A stretch of DNA of 64,000 nt from Afipia sp. P52-10 (GTDB taxonomy: Bacteria; Pseudomonadota; Alphaproteobacteria; Rhizobiales; Xanthobacteraceae): the NCBI RefSeq assembly GCF_000516555.1, contig NZ_AZSJ01000004.1:125591-189590 (forward strand), given 5' to 3'. The notes under the pieces are model-generated. The model was given only the letters and a program-made list of their open reading frames with translations, searched no databases and was not told the origin of the DNA. Positions 54,549-62,180 of the stretch are shown piece by piece; within the stretch, counting starts at the first letter, position 1, and every line of letters starts with the position of its first letter. Position numbers and translations under genes: made by a program.

Positions 54549-56855
54549 TCACGCCCCGCCAGCCTCCCCATGGATGGCCCGCCAGACGCGCTCCGGCGTC
54601 GCCGGCATATCCAGATGGCGGACGCCGGTATCGGCCAAGGCATTGCAAATGGCATTCATGGTCGCGGCAAGCCCACCCACCGTTCCGGCCTCACCGACGC
54701 CCTTGACCCCCAGGGGATTGAGGGCAGTCGGCACCTCGACGTTGGCGCAAACGAAATTCGGCAAGTCGCCGGCTCGTGGCATCGCATAATCCATGAACGA
54801 GCCAGTCAGGAGCTGTGCCGAACCCGCCTCGTGCACGATAAGTTCCTGCAGCGCCTGGCCCATCGCCTGCGCGACCCCGCCATGGATCTGCCCCTCGACG
54901 AAAGCCGGATGCAGAACCTTGCCGACATCCTCGACGCCGACATAGTTGACGACCTGCACGTGGCCGGTATCCCCATCGATTTCGACCTCGCAGATGTGGC
55001 AGCCGTTCGGATAGGTCGGTTGCGGCATCTTGAATTCTCCGGCCCCGCTCAGCCCCTCGTCACCAGCCAATGCCGCGACGTCGGCAAGGGAGAGCGAACG
55101 ATCGGTGCCGGCAATGCGGAAACGACCATCGGCGAACTCGATATCGCTGACAGCGGCCTCGAGGCGGTTTGCCGCCAGCTCCTTTCCCTTCTCCAAAAGC
55201 CGGTCAATCCCTAGCGAAATCGCCGAACCGCCGAGCGTCAGCGCCGCCGAACCGCCATTGCCCTTTCCGCGCGGCACCCGGTCGGTATCACCATAAATGT
55301 ATTCGATGCTATCGATCGGCACGTTCAGCCGCTGCGCGACGATATCCGACAGCGACGTCTCAAGCCCCTGCCCGACCGACATGGCCCCGGCCCGCAAGCG
55401 CACGGTACCGTCGGCCTTGGCCTCAACCCAGGCGAAGTCGGTGGCCGGGCTTGCGAACGGCCCGGACGCAACCTCGATCGGATTGGCAATGCCGATGCCA
55501 CGCAGCTTGCCGCGCCGCTTCGCATCCTTGCGGCGCGCCGCGAACCCCTGATAATCCGCGAGCTCCGCCGCCCTCTCCATGCCCTTGGCGAAATCGCCGC
55601 AATCATAAGTAAAGACGAACGGTGTCTTATAGGGCATCGCCTCCGGGGGGATCAGGTTGCGCTGACGCAAAGCGAACGGATCGATATTCATCTCCTGTGC
55701 CGCAACATCGATCAGCCGCTCGATCGCGTAGGTGGCATCGGGTCGGCCGGCACCGCGATAGGGAGCCGTTGGCTGGGTATGCGTGAATATGCCCGTTGCC
55801 TCGCCGAAAATCTTCGGCGTGCGATAGACGCCTGCAATGCCGCCGAAGTTGCCAATCGGCGATGCCGAACGCGCCGATAAATACGCGCCGATGTTGACGC
55901 GGTAGCTGACGCGCAACGCGGTGAAGTGTCCCCGCCGATCGAGCCCAAGCGCAGCGTCGATCTCGATGTCGCGCGCCGCTTCATCCGACAGAAACGCCTC
56001 GGAACGGTCGGCGACCCACTTGACCGGTCGCTTGAGCTTGCGTGCCGCATAGAACACGAGCGACTCTTCACGTACGAGTCCTGACTTCATGCCGAACGAG
56101 CCGCCGACATCGGTCGCAACCACCCGCAGCGCGCTCTTGTCCATCCCGAACATGCTGGCAAGCGCATCGCGCAGGTTGTGCGGGCTCTGGTAGCTGACGT
56201 GCAGCGTGGGGCGATTGTCCTTCTCGACGTAACCGACCGCAGCGCGTGGCTCCATCGGCATCGCCGACACCCGGCTCGATACAAAGGTCAGCCGCGCAGT
56301 GTGATGCGAGGCCTGCAGCGCCTTCTCGATTTCCGCCGCGTCGCCCTTGCTCCAGTAATAGGCGACATTGTCGGGAGCCACGTCCCACAGCACAGGCGCT
56401 CCTGGTGCAACCGACTCGCTGACGGTCGCGACTGCCGGCAACTCATCGTAATCGACCTCGACCAGTTCCGCCGCATCGCGCGCCTGCGCCAACGATCGGG
56501 CGATAACCATCGCCACCGGCTCGCCAAGAAAACGCACGCGATCACGCACCAGTGCGGGGCGCGGCGTTTCGTGCATCTCGACACCCCCTGGCCGTTGCAT
56601 CTTCGTCGGCAGGCTGAAATCACGCACGCCATCGGCATCGAGATCGGCGACGGTGAAAACGGCAACGACACCATCCGCCCGCTTGGCCGCCTCCGTATCC
56701 ACCGACCTGATCTGCGCATGCGCGTGCGGCGAACGTACAAACACAGCGCGGTTCATGCCATCGAGCGCGACGTCGGTCGCGTAGAATCCCTTGCCCTGAG
56801 TCAGGCGGAAATCTTCGCGCCGATGCACCACGCGCCCGTATTTGATATCTGTCAT
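54549..56855 (-). CDS. Molybdenum hydroxylase large subunit (xanthine dehydrogenase / CoxL family)
   Basis: A 768-residue Mo-cofactor subunit beginning TDIKYGRVVHRREDFRLTQGKGFY. It has GGSFGMKSGLVREESLVFYAARKLKRPVKW, the PYRGAGRPDATY region, an MSVGQGLETS cofactor loop and the catalytic glutamate (about Glu722) in GVGEAGTVGG. The CO-dehydrogenase form I loop AYRCSFR is absent, so it is not a CO oxidiser of that type. The ATG at 56855 has a weak GGA site; a GTG at 56891 overlaps the upstream stop (GTGA) and is an alternative giving 780 residues. No FAD or [2Fe-2S] subunit gene is adjacent. It would hydroxylate an aromatic heterocycle or aldehyde. Confidence 0.9.
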   Translation of the reverse strand: MTDIKYGRVVHRREDFRLTQGKGFYATDVALDGMNRAVFVRSPHAHAQIRSVDTEAAKRADGVVAVFTVADLDADGVRDFSLPTKMQRPGGVEMHETPRPALVRDRVRFLGEPVAMVIARSLAQARDAAELVEVDYDELPAVATVSESVAPGAPVLWDVAPDNVAYYWSKGDAAEIEKALQASHHTARLTFVSSRVSAMPMEPRAAVGYVEKDNRPTLHVSYQSPHNLRDALASMFGMDKSALRVVATDVGGSFGMKSGLVREESLVFYAARKLKRPVKWVADRSEAFLSDEAARDIEIDAALGLDRRGHFTALRVSYRVNIGAYLSARSASPIGNFGGIAGVYRTPKIFGEATGIFTHTQPTAPYRGAGRPDATYAIERLIDVAAQEMNIDPFALRQRNLIPPEAMPYKTPFVFTYDCGDFAKGMERAAELADYQGFAARRKDAKRRGKLRGIGIANPIEVASGPFASPATDFAWVEAKADGTVRLRAGAMSVGQGLETSLSDIVAQRLNVPIDSIEYIYGDTDRVPRGKGNGGSAALTLGGSAISLGIDRLLEKGKELAANRLEAAVSDIEFADGRFRIAGTDRSLSLADVAALAGDEGLSGAGEFKMPQPTYPNGCHICEVEIDGDTGHVQVVNYVGVEDVGKVLHPAFVEGQIHGGVAQAMGQALQELIVHEAGSAQLLTGSFMDYAMPRAGDLPNFVCANVEVPTALNPLGVKGVGEAGTVGGLAATMNAICNALADTGVRHLDMPATPERVWRAIHGEAGGA

Positions 56856-56887
56856 ATGCGTAATTCCGTTCCGGACGACCCGATGCT

Positions 56888-57724
56888 TCACCGGCCGGTG
56901 AATTTCGGCGTGCGCTTTTCCATGAATGCGCGACGACCCTCGCGAAAATCCTCACTATCCATGCATTGCGTGCCGATCTCCTTGATCGCCTGCAAATCGC
57001 GTTTGTCATGATCTCTCAGGATCTCGCGGATGGTAATCTTCGCAGCAGCAATAGCGAGCGGCGCATTCTCGGATATCTGCCTCGCGATCTGCAGCGTTGT
57101 GGACCACAGCGCATCCGGCGCCACCAACCGATCGATCAATCCGAATTGCAGCGCCTCTTCCGCACTGAAGCGTATGCCCGTATAGAGCACGAGGCGTGCA
57201 CGGGACGGGCCCACCAGCGAAACCAGCTTGCTCAAACCGTCGAAGCCGTAAGCAATGCCAAGCCTTGCGGCAGGAATTCCAAACGTGCTGCCGTGGGCGG
57301 CGATACGGATATCGGTGTTCAGCGCCGTCCCCAACCCGCCGCCCAGACAATAGCCGCGTATCGCGGAGATGGTCGGTTTCGGAAAATTGGCGAGCAGACC
57401 CTGGCGTTGCCGAAAGCGCTCGGCAGAACGAGCCGCGACTTCCGCGTTCGGCCGGGTCTTATCGAACTGGCTGATATCACCCCCAGAAATGAACGCCCTG
57501 TCGCCGGCGCCGGTAAGTATCACGACCCGCACCGCCGGATCGTCACGCAAAGCGGTCAACGCATCGGCAAGCCCTTCGGCGATCTCCACCGAGATCGCAT
57601 TCAGCTTGTCCGGATTGTTGAAGGTGAGAATACCAACGCCGCTGCCTGCGGTCAGCAGTAGCTGGCCGCCGGCATAGGCCGTCGTAATCGCGCCCGGGAG
57701 AAGCTCCGTCACGACGGCGCCCAC
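56888..57724 (-). CDS. Crotonase (enoyl-CoA hydratase/isomerase) family protein lacking both catalytic glutamates
   Basis: A 278-residue crotonase with a GTG start at 57724 that shares a base with the preceding stop. The oxyanion-hole elements are present (RAFISGGDISQFD at 77-88 and CLGGGLG near 126-132). But at the positions of rat crotonase Glu144 and Glu164, used for hydration, it has Gly132 (GGGLGTAL, usually GGGxEL) and Ala152 (IPAARLG, usually xPExxLG). It is therefore unlikely to be a simple hydratase; related family members are hydrolases, decarboxylases or dehalogenases using other residues. It is translationally coupled to the molybdenum hydroxylase gene downstream. Confidence 0.88.
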   Translation of the reverse strand: MGAVVTELLPGAITTAYAGGQLLLTAGSGVGILTFNNPDKLNAISVEIAEGLADALTALRDDPAVRVVILTGAGDRAFISGGDISQFDKTRPNAEVAARSAERFRQRQGLLANFPKPTISAIRGYCLGGGLGTALNTDIRIAAHGSTFGIPAARLGIAYGFDGLSKLVSLVGPSRARLVLYTGIRFSAEEALQFGLIDRLVAPDALWSTTLQIARQISENAPLAIAAAKITIREILRDHDKRDLQAIKEIGTQCMDSEDFREGRRAFMEKRTPKFTGR

Positions 57725-58776
57725 TACGTCAGGCTGATCTTGTAGACGTCAGTAGCCGTCCCCTCGAACATGCGCGCCTTCTCGCTCTCGCTGTAGGGAG
57801 CGGCGATGCGCTTCAGCGCATTCCAGATCACCTGATAGCTGCACTGCCCCTTGTCCGGCGGGAAGTTGCTTTCGAACATGCAGCGGTTCGGGCCGAACGC
57901 CTCGATACAGGTCTCCATGTAGGGCTTCCACGCCTTGGCGAGCTCTTCCGACGAAACTGGTTTGGGACGGGTGTGGAAATCGTAGCCGAGCAGCAGCATC
58001 GCCAGTCCGCCGAGCTTCACCACCACATTGGGGCACTTGGCGATATCCTGGATCGATGCCTTCCACTCCTTGAAGATCTCCTCGCGCCGGTTGGCATAGC
58101 TGCTAATGCCGACTGGACCGCCGCAATGATCGAGAACGATCGTCTGGTCCGGAAACGTGCGAGCGAGGTCGGCAAGCTCCGGGATTTGTGGATGATAAAG
58201 CCAGGCGTCAAAGGTCAGACCGAGCTTGCCGAGATGAGCGAAGCCCTTGCGGAACTGCTCCTCCCCCAGCAGGTGCTTCGGCCGCTGCGCGTAGGCCCCG
58301 GCAACCGCCGGATCGGCGTCCCACGCCGAGATATGCCGGATGCCGCGATAACGCCCGTTACCGGCGCGGATTTGTGCTTCGAGCACAGGCTTCACCTCAT
58401 CGCCGAGCGACAGGTTGGCGTGACTGACGATCGCGGCGCAGACCGCCGCTGGGCCATAGGCACCGCTTGCGCTTTGCGCGGCAATACCGTTGGCGAATTC
58501 CACTTCCCCTACAGGCTTGAAGGCATCCGGCCCGGTCTTCCGATACATCGAACGGCAGTCGACATAGACGGTCGCGACGATGTTATGCCCCATGGCAATA
58601 TCGTCTGTGAGTTCGTCGAGCATGTAACGGCTGCCGATCCGATCCCACAGATGATGGTGTGCATCGATGATGCGGCGGTTGGGGTCGATGATCTCTTCAC
58701 TGTACAGCGCCAGCCACTCCGGACGAGGTTCGGCAGAGGTCGTGCTCTTTGGAATGGCGATGCTGCTGGCGACCAT
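57724..58776 (-). CDS. Amidohydrolase-2 family (TIM-barrel) hydrolase/decarboxylase
   Basis: A 350-residue protein. It shows the amidohydrolase-2 start IIDAHHHLWDR (metal His-x-His), then RYRGIRHISAWDADP, QTIVLDHCGGPVG, and a C-terminal region with RCMFESNFPPDK, where the conserved Asp is in place of a typical GSDWP. The AAGGGAG site precedes the ATG by 8 bases. Family members hydrolyse lactones or decarboxylate aromatic acids. It is the first gene of the three-gene overlapping minus-strand operon with the crotonase and the molybdenum hydroxylase. Confidence 0.88.
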   Translation of the reverse strand: MVASSIAIPKSTTSAEPRPEWLALYSEEIIDPNRRIIDAHHHLWDRIGSRYMLDELTDDIAMGHNIVATVYVDCRSMYRKTGPDAFKPVGEVEFANGIAAQSASGAYGPAAVCAAIVSHANLSLGDEVKPVLEAQIRAGNGRYRGIRHISAWDADPAVAGAYAQRPKHLLGEEQFRKGFAHLGKLGLTFDAWLYHPQIPELADLARTFPDQTIVLDHCGGPVGISSYANRREEIFKEWKASIQDIAKCPNVVVKLGGLAMLLLGYDFHTRPKPVSSEELAKAWKPYMETCIEAFGPNRCMFESNFPPDKGQCSYQVIWNALKRIAAPYSESEKARMFEGTATDVYKISLT

Positions 58777-59002
58777 CGATAGCTCCCTTGGTGTTCCGGC
58801 CCATGGACTAAAACGGGCTCTTGTGGGTACAGGCTAGCAAGCGTGCCCGGCAATGGGGAGTCCTTCACATTGCATCCTGCACAACGCCGACAGCATGGAG
58901 CGCATTGCGCTCTTTCCTTGAACCCAAGGCTGTCCAGAATGCGTCTCGTTCTCGTGCGCAGCGAGACCAGAAGCAACGATAACAGACGGGACGAAACGTG
59001 CC

Positions 59003-59572
59003 ATGAGACTAGCAAAACCGCGTATCGAACCGGCACAGCAGGACAATCTCACCCCCGACCAGACCGAGGTGCTGGCGCCGATGCTGAAAACCGGCCGGGT
59101 GCTGAACGTGTTTCGCACGATGGCGGTCGCGCCGAAGGCGGCGAAGGGCTTTCTCGCCTGGGGAAACTACGTCCTGTCGCGCCGCAACGACCTGCCGCCC
59201 CGCGAGCGCGAAATCGTCATTCTTCGCATCGGCTATCTCTGCAAGTCCGGCTACGAATGGACACAGCACAAGCGGATTGCCCTGCAATCGGGGTTGACGG
59301 ATGAGGAAATCGCCCGGATCAAGATCGGCTCCGCCGCGCCGGGCTGGAGCGAAGCCGATGCCGCCCTGCTCAAGGCCAGCGAGGAGCTGCACCACGATCA
59401 TTTCATCACCGACGCGACATGGACCGCATTGCGGAACCACTTCAGCGAGAAGCAGTGCATGGATGCGGTGTTCACGGCGGGTCAGTACACGCAGGTTTCG
59501 ATGTTTCTCAATACGTTCGGCGTGCAACTCGATCCCGGACAGACGCTCGATCCCGATCTCAAGAAATTCTGA
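59003..59572 (+). CDS. Carboxymuconolactone decarboxylase-like (AhpD-fold) protein
   Basis: A 189-residue all-helical protein. The core ILRIGYLCKSGYEWTQHKRIA (about 74-93) is the CMD signature with YEWxxH at 84-89 and a single Cys80; the CxxC of AhpD peroxidases is not present, which favours the decarboxylase-type branch over a thiol peroxidase. It is divergent from the amidohydrolase operon by 226 bases and followed by a Bug binding protein 118 bases later. Likely to act in aromatic or lactone breakdown; the exact substrate is unknown. Confidence 0.87.
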   Translation: MRLAKPRIEPAQQDNLTPDQTEVLAPMLKTGRVLNVFRTMAVAPKAAKGFLAWGNYVLSRRNDLPPREREIVILRIGYLCKSGYEWTQHKRIALQSGLTDEEIARIKIGSAAPGWSEADAALLKASEELHHDHFITDATWTALRNHFSEKQCMDAVFTAGQYTQVSMFLNTFGVQLDPGQTLDPDLKKF

Positions 59573-59690
59573 GCCGGACCACGCATCGCCCGTGTCGGGC
59601 GGTCCGGGTGTTACTGGCAGCTCGTAATGCATTCGTTTGTAAAACTGTCTCGGAAGCAACCGAACGGTGACGATCTTGAAAGGATGTTCG

Positions 59691-60650
59691 ATGCGCCTTC
59701 TGCCCCTGATCGCGGCCGCCGTGCTTGCCGTCATCTCTCCGGCAGCCGCGCAACAGGATTATCCGGCCCGCTCCGTGAAGATCATTGTCCCGTTCGCGGC
59801 TGGCGCATCCACGGACACGCTTGCGCGCGTTATCGGCAAGGAGTTTCAGAAGCAGCTTGGCCAGCCCTTCGTGATCGAGAACAAGGCCGGGGCGGAAGGA
59901 CAGATCGGCGCTCAGGCCGTCGCCACCGCAGAGCCTGACGGCTACACACTGTTCGTGACGACGCACACGTCGCAGGCTGCCAATGTCAGCCTGTTCAAGT
60001 CGCTGTCCTATGATCCTATTAAGGATTTCACGCCGATCAGCCGGCTGACTTCCGGGCAGTTCATCCTCGCCGTCAATCCGTCGCTGCAGGTGAAGACGCT
60101 CGATGAACTGATCGCCTACATCAAGGCAAATCCCGGCAAGGTGAGCTACGCGACCGCGAACGCGACGTCGACGGTCGCAACCGCCTGGCTCGGCGCACTC
60201 AAGGAACTCGACATCGTCCGCGTCAATTACGCGTCAGCGCCGCGCGCGGTCGCTGACCTGCTTGCTGGGCACGTGCAAATGATGATCGGCGACCAGGCCA
60301 ATGTCGCGCCGCTGGTGCAGGACGGCAAGCTGACTGGCCTTGCTGTCACGGGAGAAAACCGCTCCCCGCTGGTGCCGTCATTACCAACGATGCGTGAAGC
60401 CGGGCTGCAAGAGCTGGTGCTCACCACCTGGGCAGGTCTGTACGGCCCTGCCAAGCTACCGCCGACGATTGTCGACAAACTGCACAAAGCCGTATTGACG
60501 GCGTATCAGGAGCCGGAGGTGATCAAAGCCTTGACGCTGGCAGGCTACGATCTCGTCACATCGACCCCGCACGAGCTTGGAGTGTTCAACAAGGAGCAGA
60601 TCGACGTCTGGCGCAGGGCCTCCGCGCTAGGGAAAATCGAACCGCGGTAG
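59691..60650 (+). CDS. Bug/TctC family substrate-binding protein
   Basis: A 319-residue periplasmic protein. The ATG at 59691 has AAGGA 6 bases upstream and opens a signal peptide (MRLLPLIAAAVLAVISPAAAQQ). The mature part shows YPARSVKIIVPFAAGASTDTLARVIGKEFQKQLGQPFVIENKAGAEGQIGAQAVATAEPDGYTLFV, the Bug signature. It lacks adjacent TctA/TctB. It follows the carboxymuconolactone-decarboxylase-like gene and probably binds a carboxylate or aromatic acid used by the neighbouring enzymes. Confidence 0.92.
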   Translation: MRLLPLIAAAVLAVISPAAAQQDYPARSVKIIVPFAAGASTDTLARVIGKEFQKQLGQPFVIENKAGAEGQIGAQAVATAEPDGYTLFVTTHTSQAANVSLFKSLSYDPIKDFTPISRLTSGQFILAVNPSLQVKTLDELIAYIKANPGKVSYATANATSTVATAWLGALKELDIVRVNYASAPRAVADLLAGHVQMMIGDQANVAPLVQDGKLTGLAVTGENRSPLVPSLPTMREAGLQELVLTTWAGLYGPAKLPPTIVDKLHKAVLTAYQEPEVIKALTLAGYDLVTSTPHELGVFNKEQIDVWRRASALGKIEPR

Positions 60651-61245
60651 TCCAGCGAGCCTGACATCTGCATCGCGGCGCAGTCTCTCGATGCGAATGC
60701 CAAAGCGGGAATGCCTCTCGGCACTCGCGGTTTGGGCTTGATGCCACCACTCACCGACACCATTGCCGCCGCAGGATGCGAACGTCGCAACGCCAGCGGC
60801 CGCCCTCATCTCGCGCACAATCACATACGAATCGCCGTCGCAATTCGGCGTCAGCATGGCGCGGCCGCTCATTTGTCCGCGTCGGCAGAGCGAAGGTACC
60901 GCCGACGCATGGTCTGCAACACGCGAAGACCGTCGATCGAAGTCCTGACCGATCGGTCAGGTTGAGTGATTTGTCTCCAAACGCTGCCATGACAACGCAA
61001 TTCGTCGTCGCAACTGCAATCAGGCCGTGCACGACGCGCGCGAAACAATTGCGTCATGCGCTCCTGCGTGCAGTGCTTGCACTCCACTATGCAATCAATA
61101 GTGCGCCACTAGGTCACGGCGTAAAGGCAGACGTTAGCAACTACCGTACCGATCGGGAGCAATGTCCAAGGCTCGTAGAGGCCTATCGTACGAAAGCGTA
61201 CGATTGACGAGCGGCAGGCATCAAGATTTGGACTGGGGACAATGA
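60651..61245. other. Gene-poor interval carrying an orphan palindrome
   Basis: Nearly 600 bases between the Bug gene and the Crp/Fnr gene hold no convincing coding region. Short frames on both strands (up to 143 codons, for example 60627-60872 minus) show no family resemblance and lack good ribosome-binding sites. The only clear structure is the palindrome at 60944-60961, plus a related core (ACCGATCGG) at 61148-61156. It may be a regulatory region or the scar of a lost gene. Confidence 0.45.
60944..60961. promoter_or_regulatory. Perfect 18-bp palindrome, TetR-type operator candidate
   Basis: CCTGACCGATCGGTCAGG is fully self-complementary. Uninterrupted palindromes built on TGACCGATCGGTCA-like cores are typical TetR-family operators, and a perfect 18-mer is very unlikely by chance. 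No TetR-family gene is found anywhere in the window. A partial copy, TACCGATCGGGA, lies at about 61147-61158, 80-odd bases before the Crp/Fnr start. Confidence 0.55.
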
Positions 61246-62034
61246 ATGCTGAAATTCAGAGATCGGACGACGGAGGCTGCGAGTAAGACCAGCGTCGTTC
61301 AGAATAAATTCCTCGCGACGATGTCGCCGGAAGATTTCGACCGGCTGCGCCCCTTTCTGAAGGTCGTCGAGTTGAAGCGGCACGCCGTGATCAACGAAGC
61401 CAACAAACCTGCCGAGGCCGTCTACTTTATCGAGAGCGGCGTGGTGTCACGCATTGCGCGAACGCAAGTCGACGGCGCCGTGGAAGTGGCGATGGTGGGC
61501 CGTTATGGATTTCTCGGCATTTCGGTGGTGCTCGGCACGATGATCTCGCTGCAGCGCTCGGTGGTCCAGATCCCCGGCTTCGCGCTCCGCATTTCGGCGA
61601 GCGATCTCCAGGCGGTGATGACCAACCATCCCGCCATCAGGGAGCACCTGCTGCGATACGTGCAGCTCTTGTTGTCGCAGAAGGCACAGGTCGTGCTCTG
61701 CAATGCCAAGCACGAGATCGACAAGCGGCTGGCGCGATGGTTGTTGCTTGCGCACGATCGCATATCGGGCAACCAGCTCCAGGTCACCCACGACCTGCTG
61801 GCCATGATGCTCGGCGTTCGCCGCGCTGGCGTGACCGAAGCCCTGGCCATGTTCGAATCCAAGGGAGTTCTCGCCAAGGCGCGCGGCGCGGTGAGGATCG
61901 TGGACCAGCAGGCGCTCAAGGCTCACGCCTGCGAGTGCTACAAAATCATCGACGAGAAGTTCTCCTGGCTTCGCACGATGCAGACCTACGAACACCGCAT
62001 GGACGTCAATTACGGCTGGTTGGCCACGAGTTGA
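61246..62034 (+). CDS. Crp/Fnr family transcriptional regulator
   Basis: A 262-residue regulator. The cyclic-nucleotide-binding-type sensor domain covers about 25-150 (FDRLRPFLKVVELKRHAVINEANKPAEAVYFIESGVVSRIA). The C-terminal winged helix runs from about 165 to 235 (LQVTHDLLAMMLGVRRAGVTEALAMFESKGVLAKARG). No FNR-type N-terminal cysteine cluster is present, so oxygen sensing by FeS is unlikely. GGGGA lies 6 bases before the ATG. A second ATG four bases earlier in another frame opens a 14-codon frame that overlaps the start. Confidence 0.9.
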   Translation: MLKFRDRTTEAASKTSVVQNKFLATMSPEDFDRLRPFLKVVELKRHAVINEANKPAEAVYFIESGVVSRIARTQVDGAVEVAMVGRYGFLGISVVLGTMISLQRSVVQIPGFALRISASDLQAVMTNHPAIREHLLRYVQLLLSQKAQVVLCNAKHEIDKRLARWLLLAHDRISGNQLQVTHDLLAMMLGVRRAGVTEALAMFESKGVLAKARGAVRIVDQQALKAHACECYKIIDEKFSWLRTMQTYEHRMDVNYGWLATS

Positions 62035-62125
62035 GGCTCGCGCGAGGCCGCCGATCGTCGCGAGCAGCCGCCTGCTCGCCGCTCTCAGCACAAACGAACC
62101 ACAAAGCGTCAATCGCTGAATAGAA

Positions 62126-62157
62126 AAATCCCCGGCAGGTTGCCCTGCCGGGGATTT
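62126..62157. terminator. Bidirectional terminator between Crp/Fnr gene and porin 1
   Basis: AAATCCCCGGCAGG (62126-62139) pairs with CCTGCCGGGGATTT (62144-62157): a 14-bp stem with a 4-base loop, flanked by A- and T-rich ends. It can end the minus-strand porin transcript and the plus-strand regulator transcript. Confidence 0.9.
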
Positions 62158-62180
62158 CTTATGTCGTCAGTTCGCTTCGA

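Noticed and set aside
54549..56891. Carbon monoxide dehydrogenase large subunit (form I)
   Set aside because: The AYRCSFR active-site loop of form I CO dehydrogenases is absent and no coxM/coxS genes accompany it.
60627..60872. 81-codon minus-strand frame in the gene-poor interval
   Set aside because: Overlaps the end of the Bug gene, weak ribosome-binding site and no recognisable domain; not enough support for a gene.
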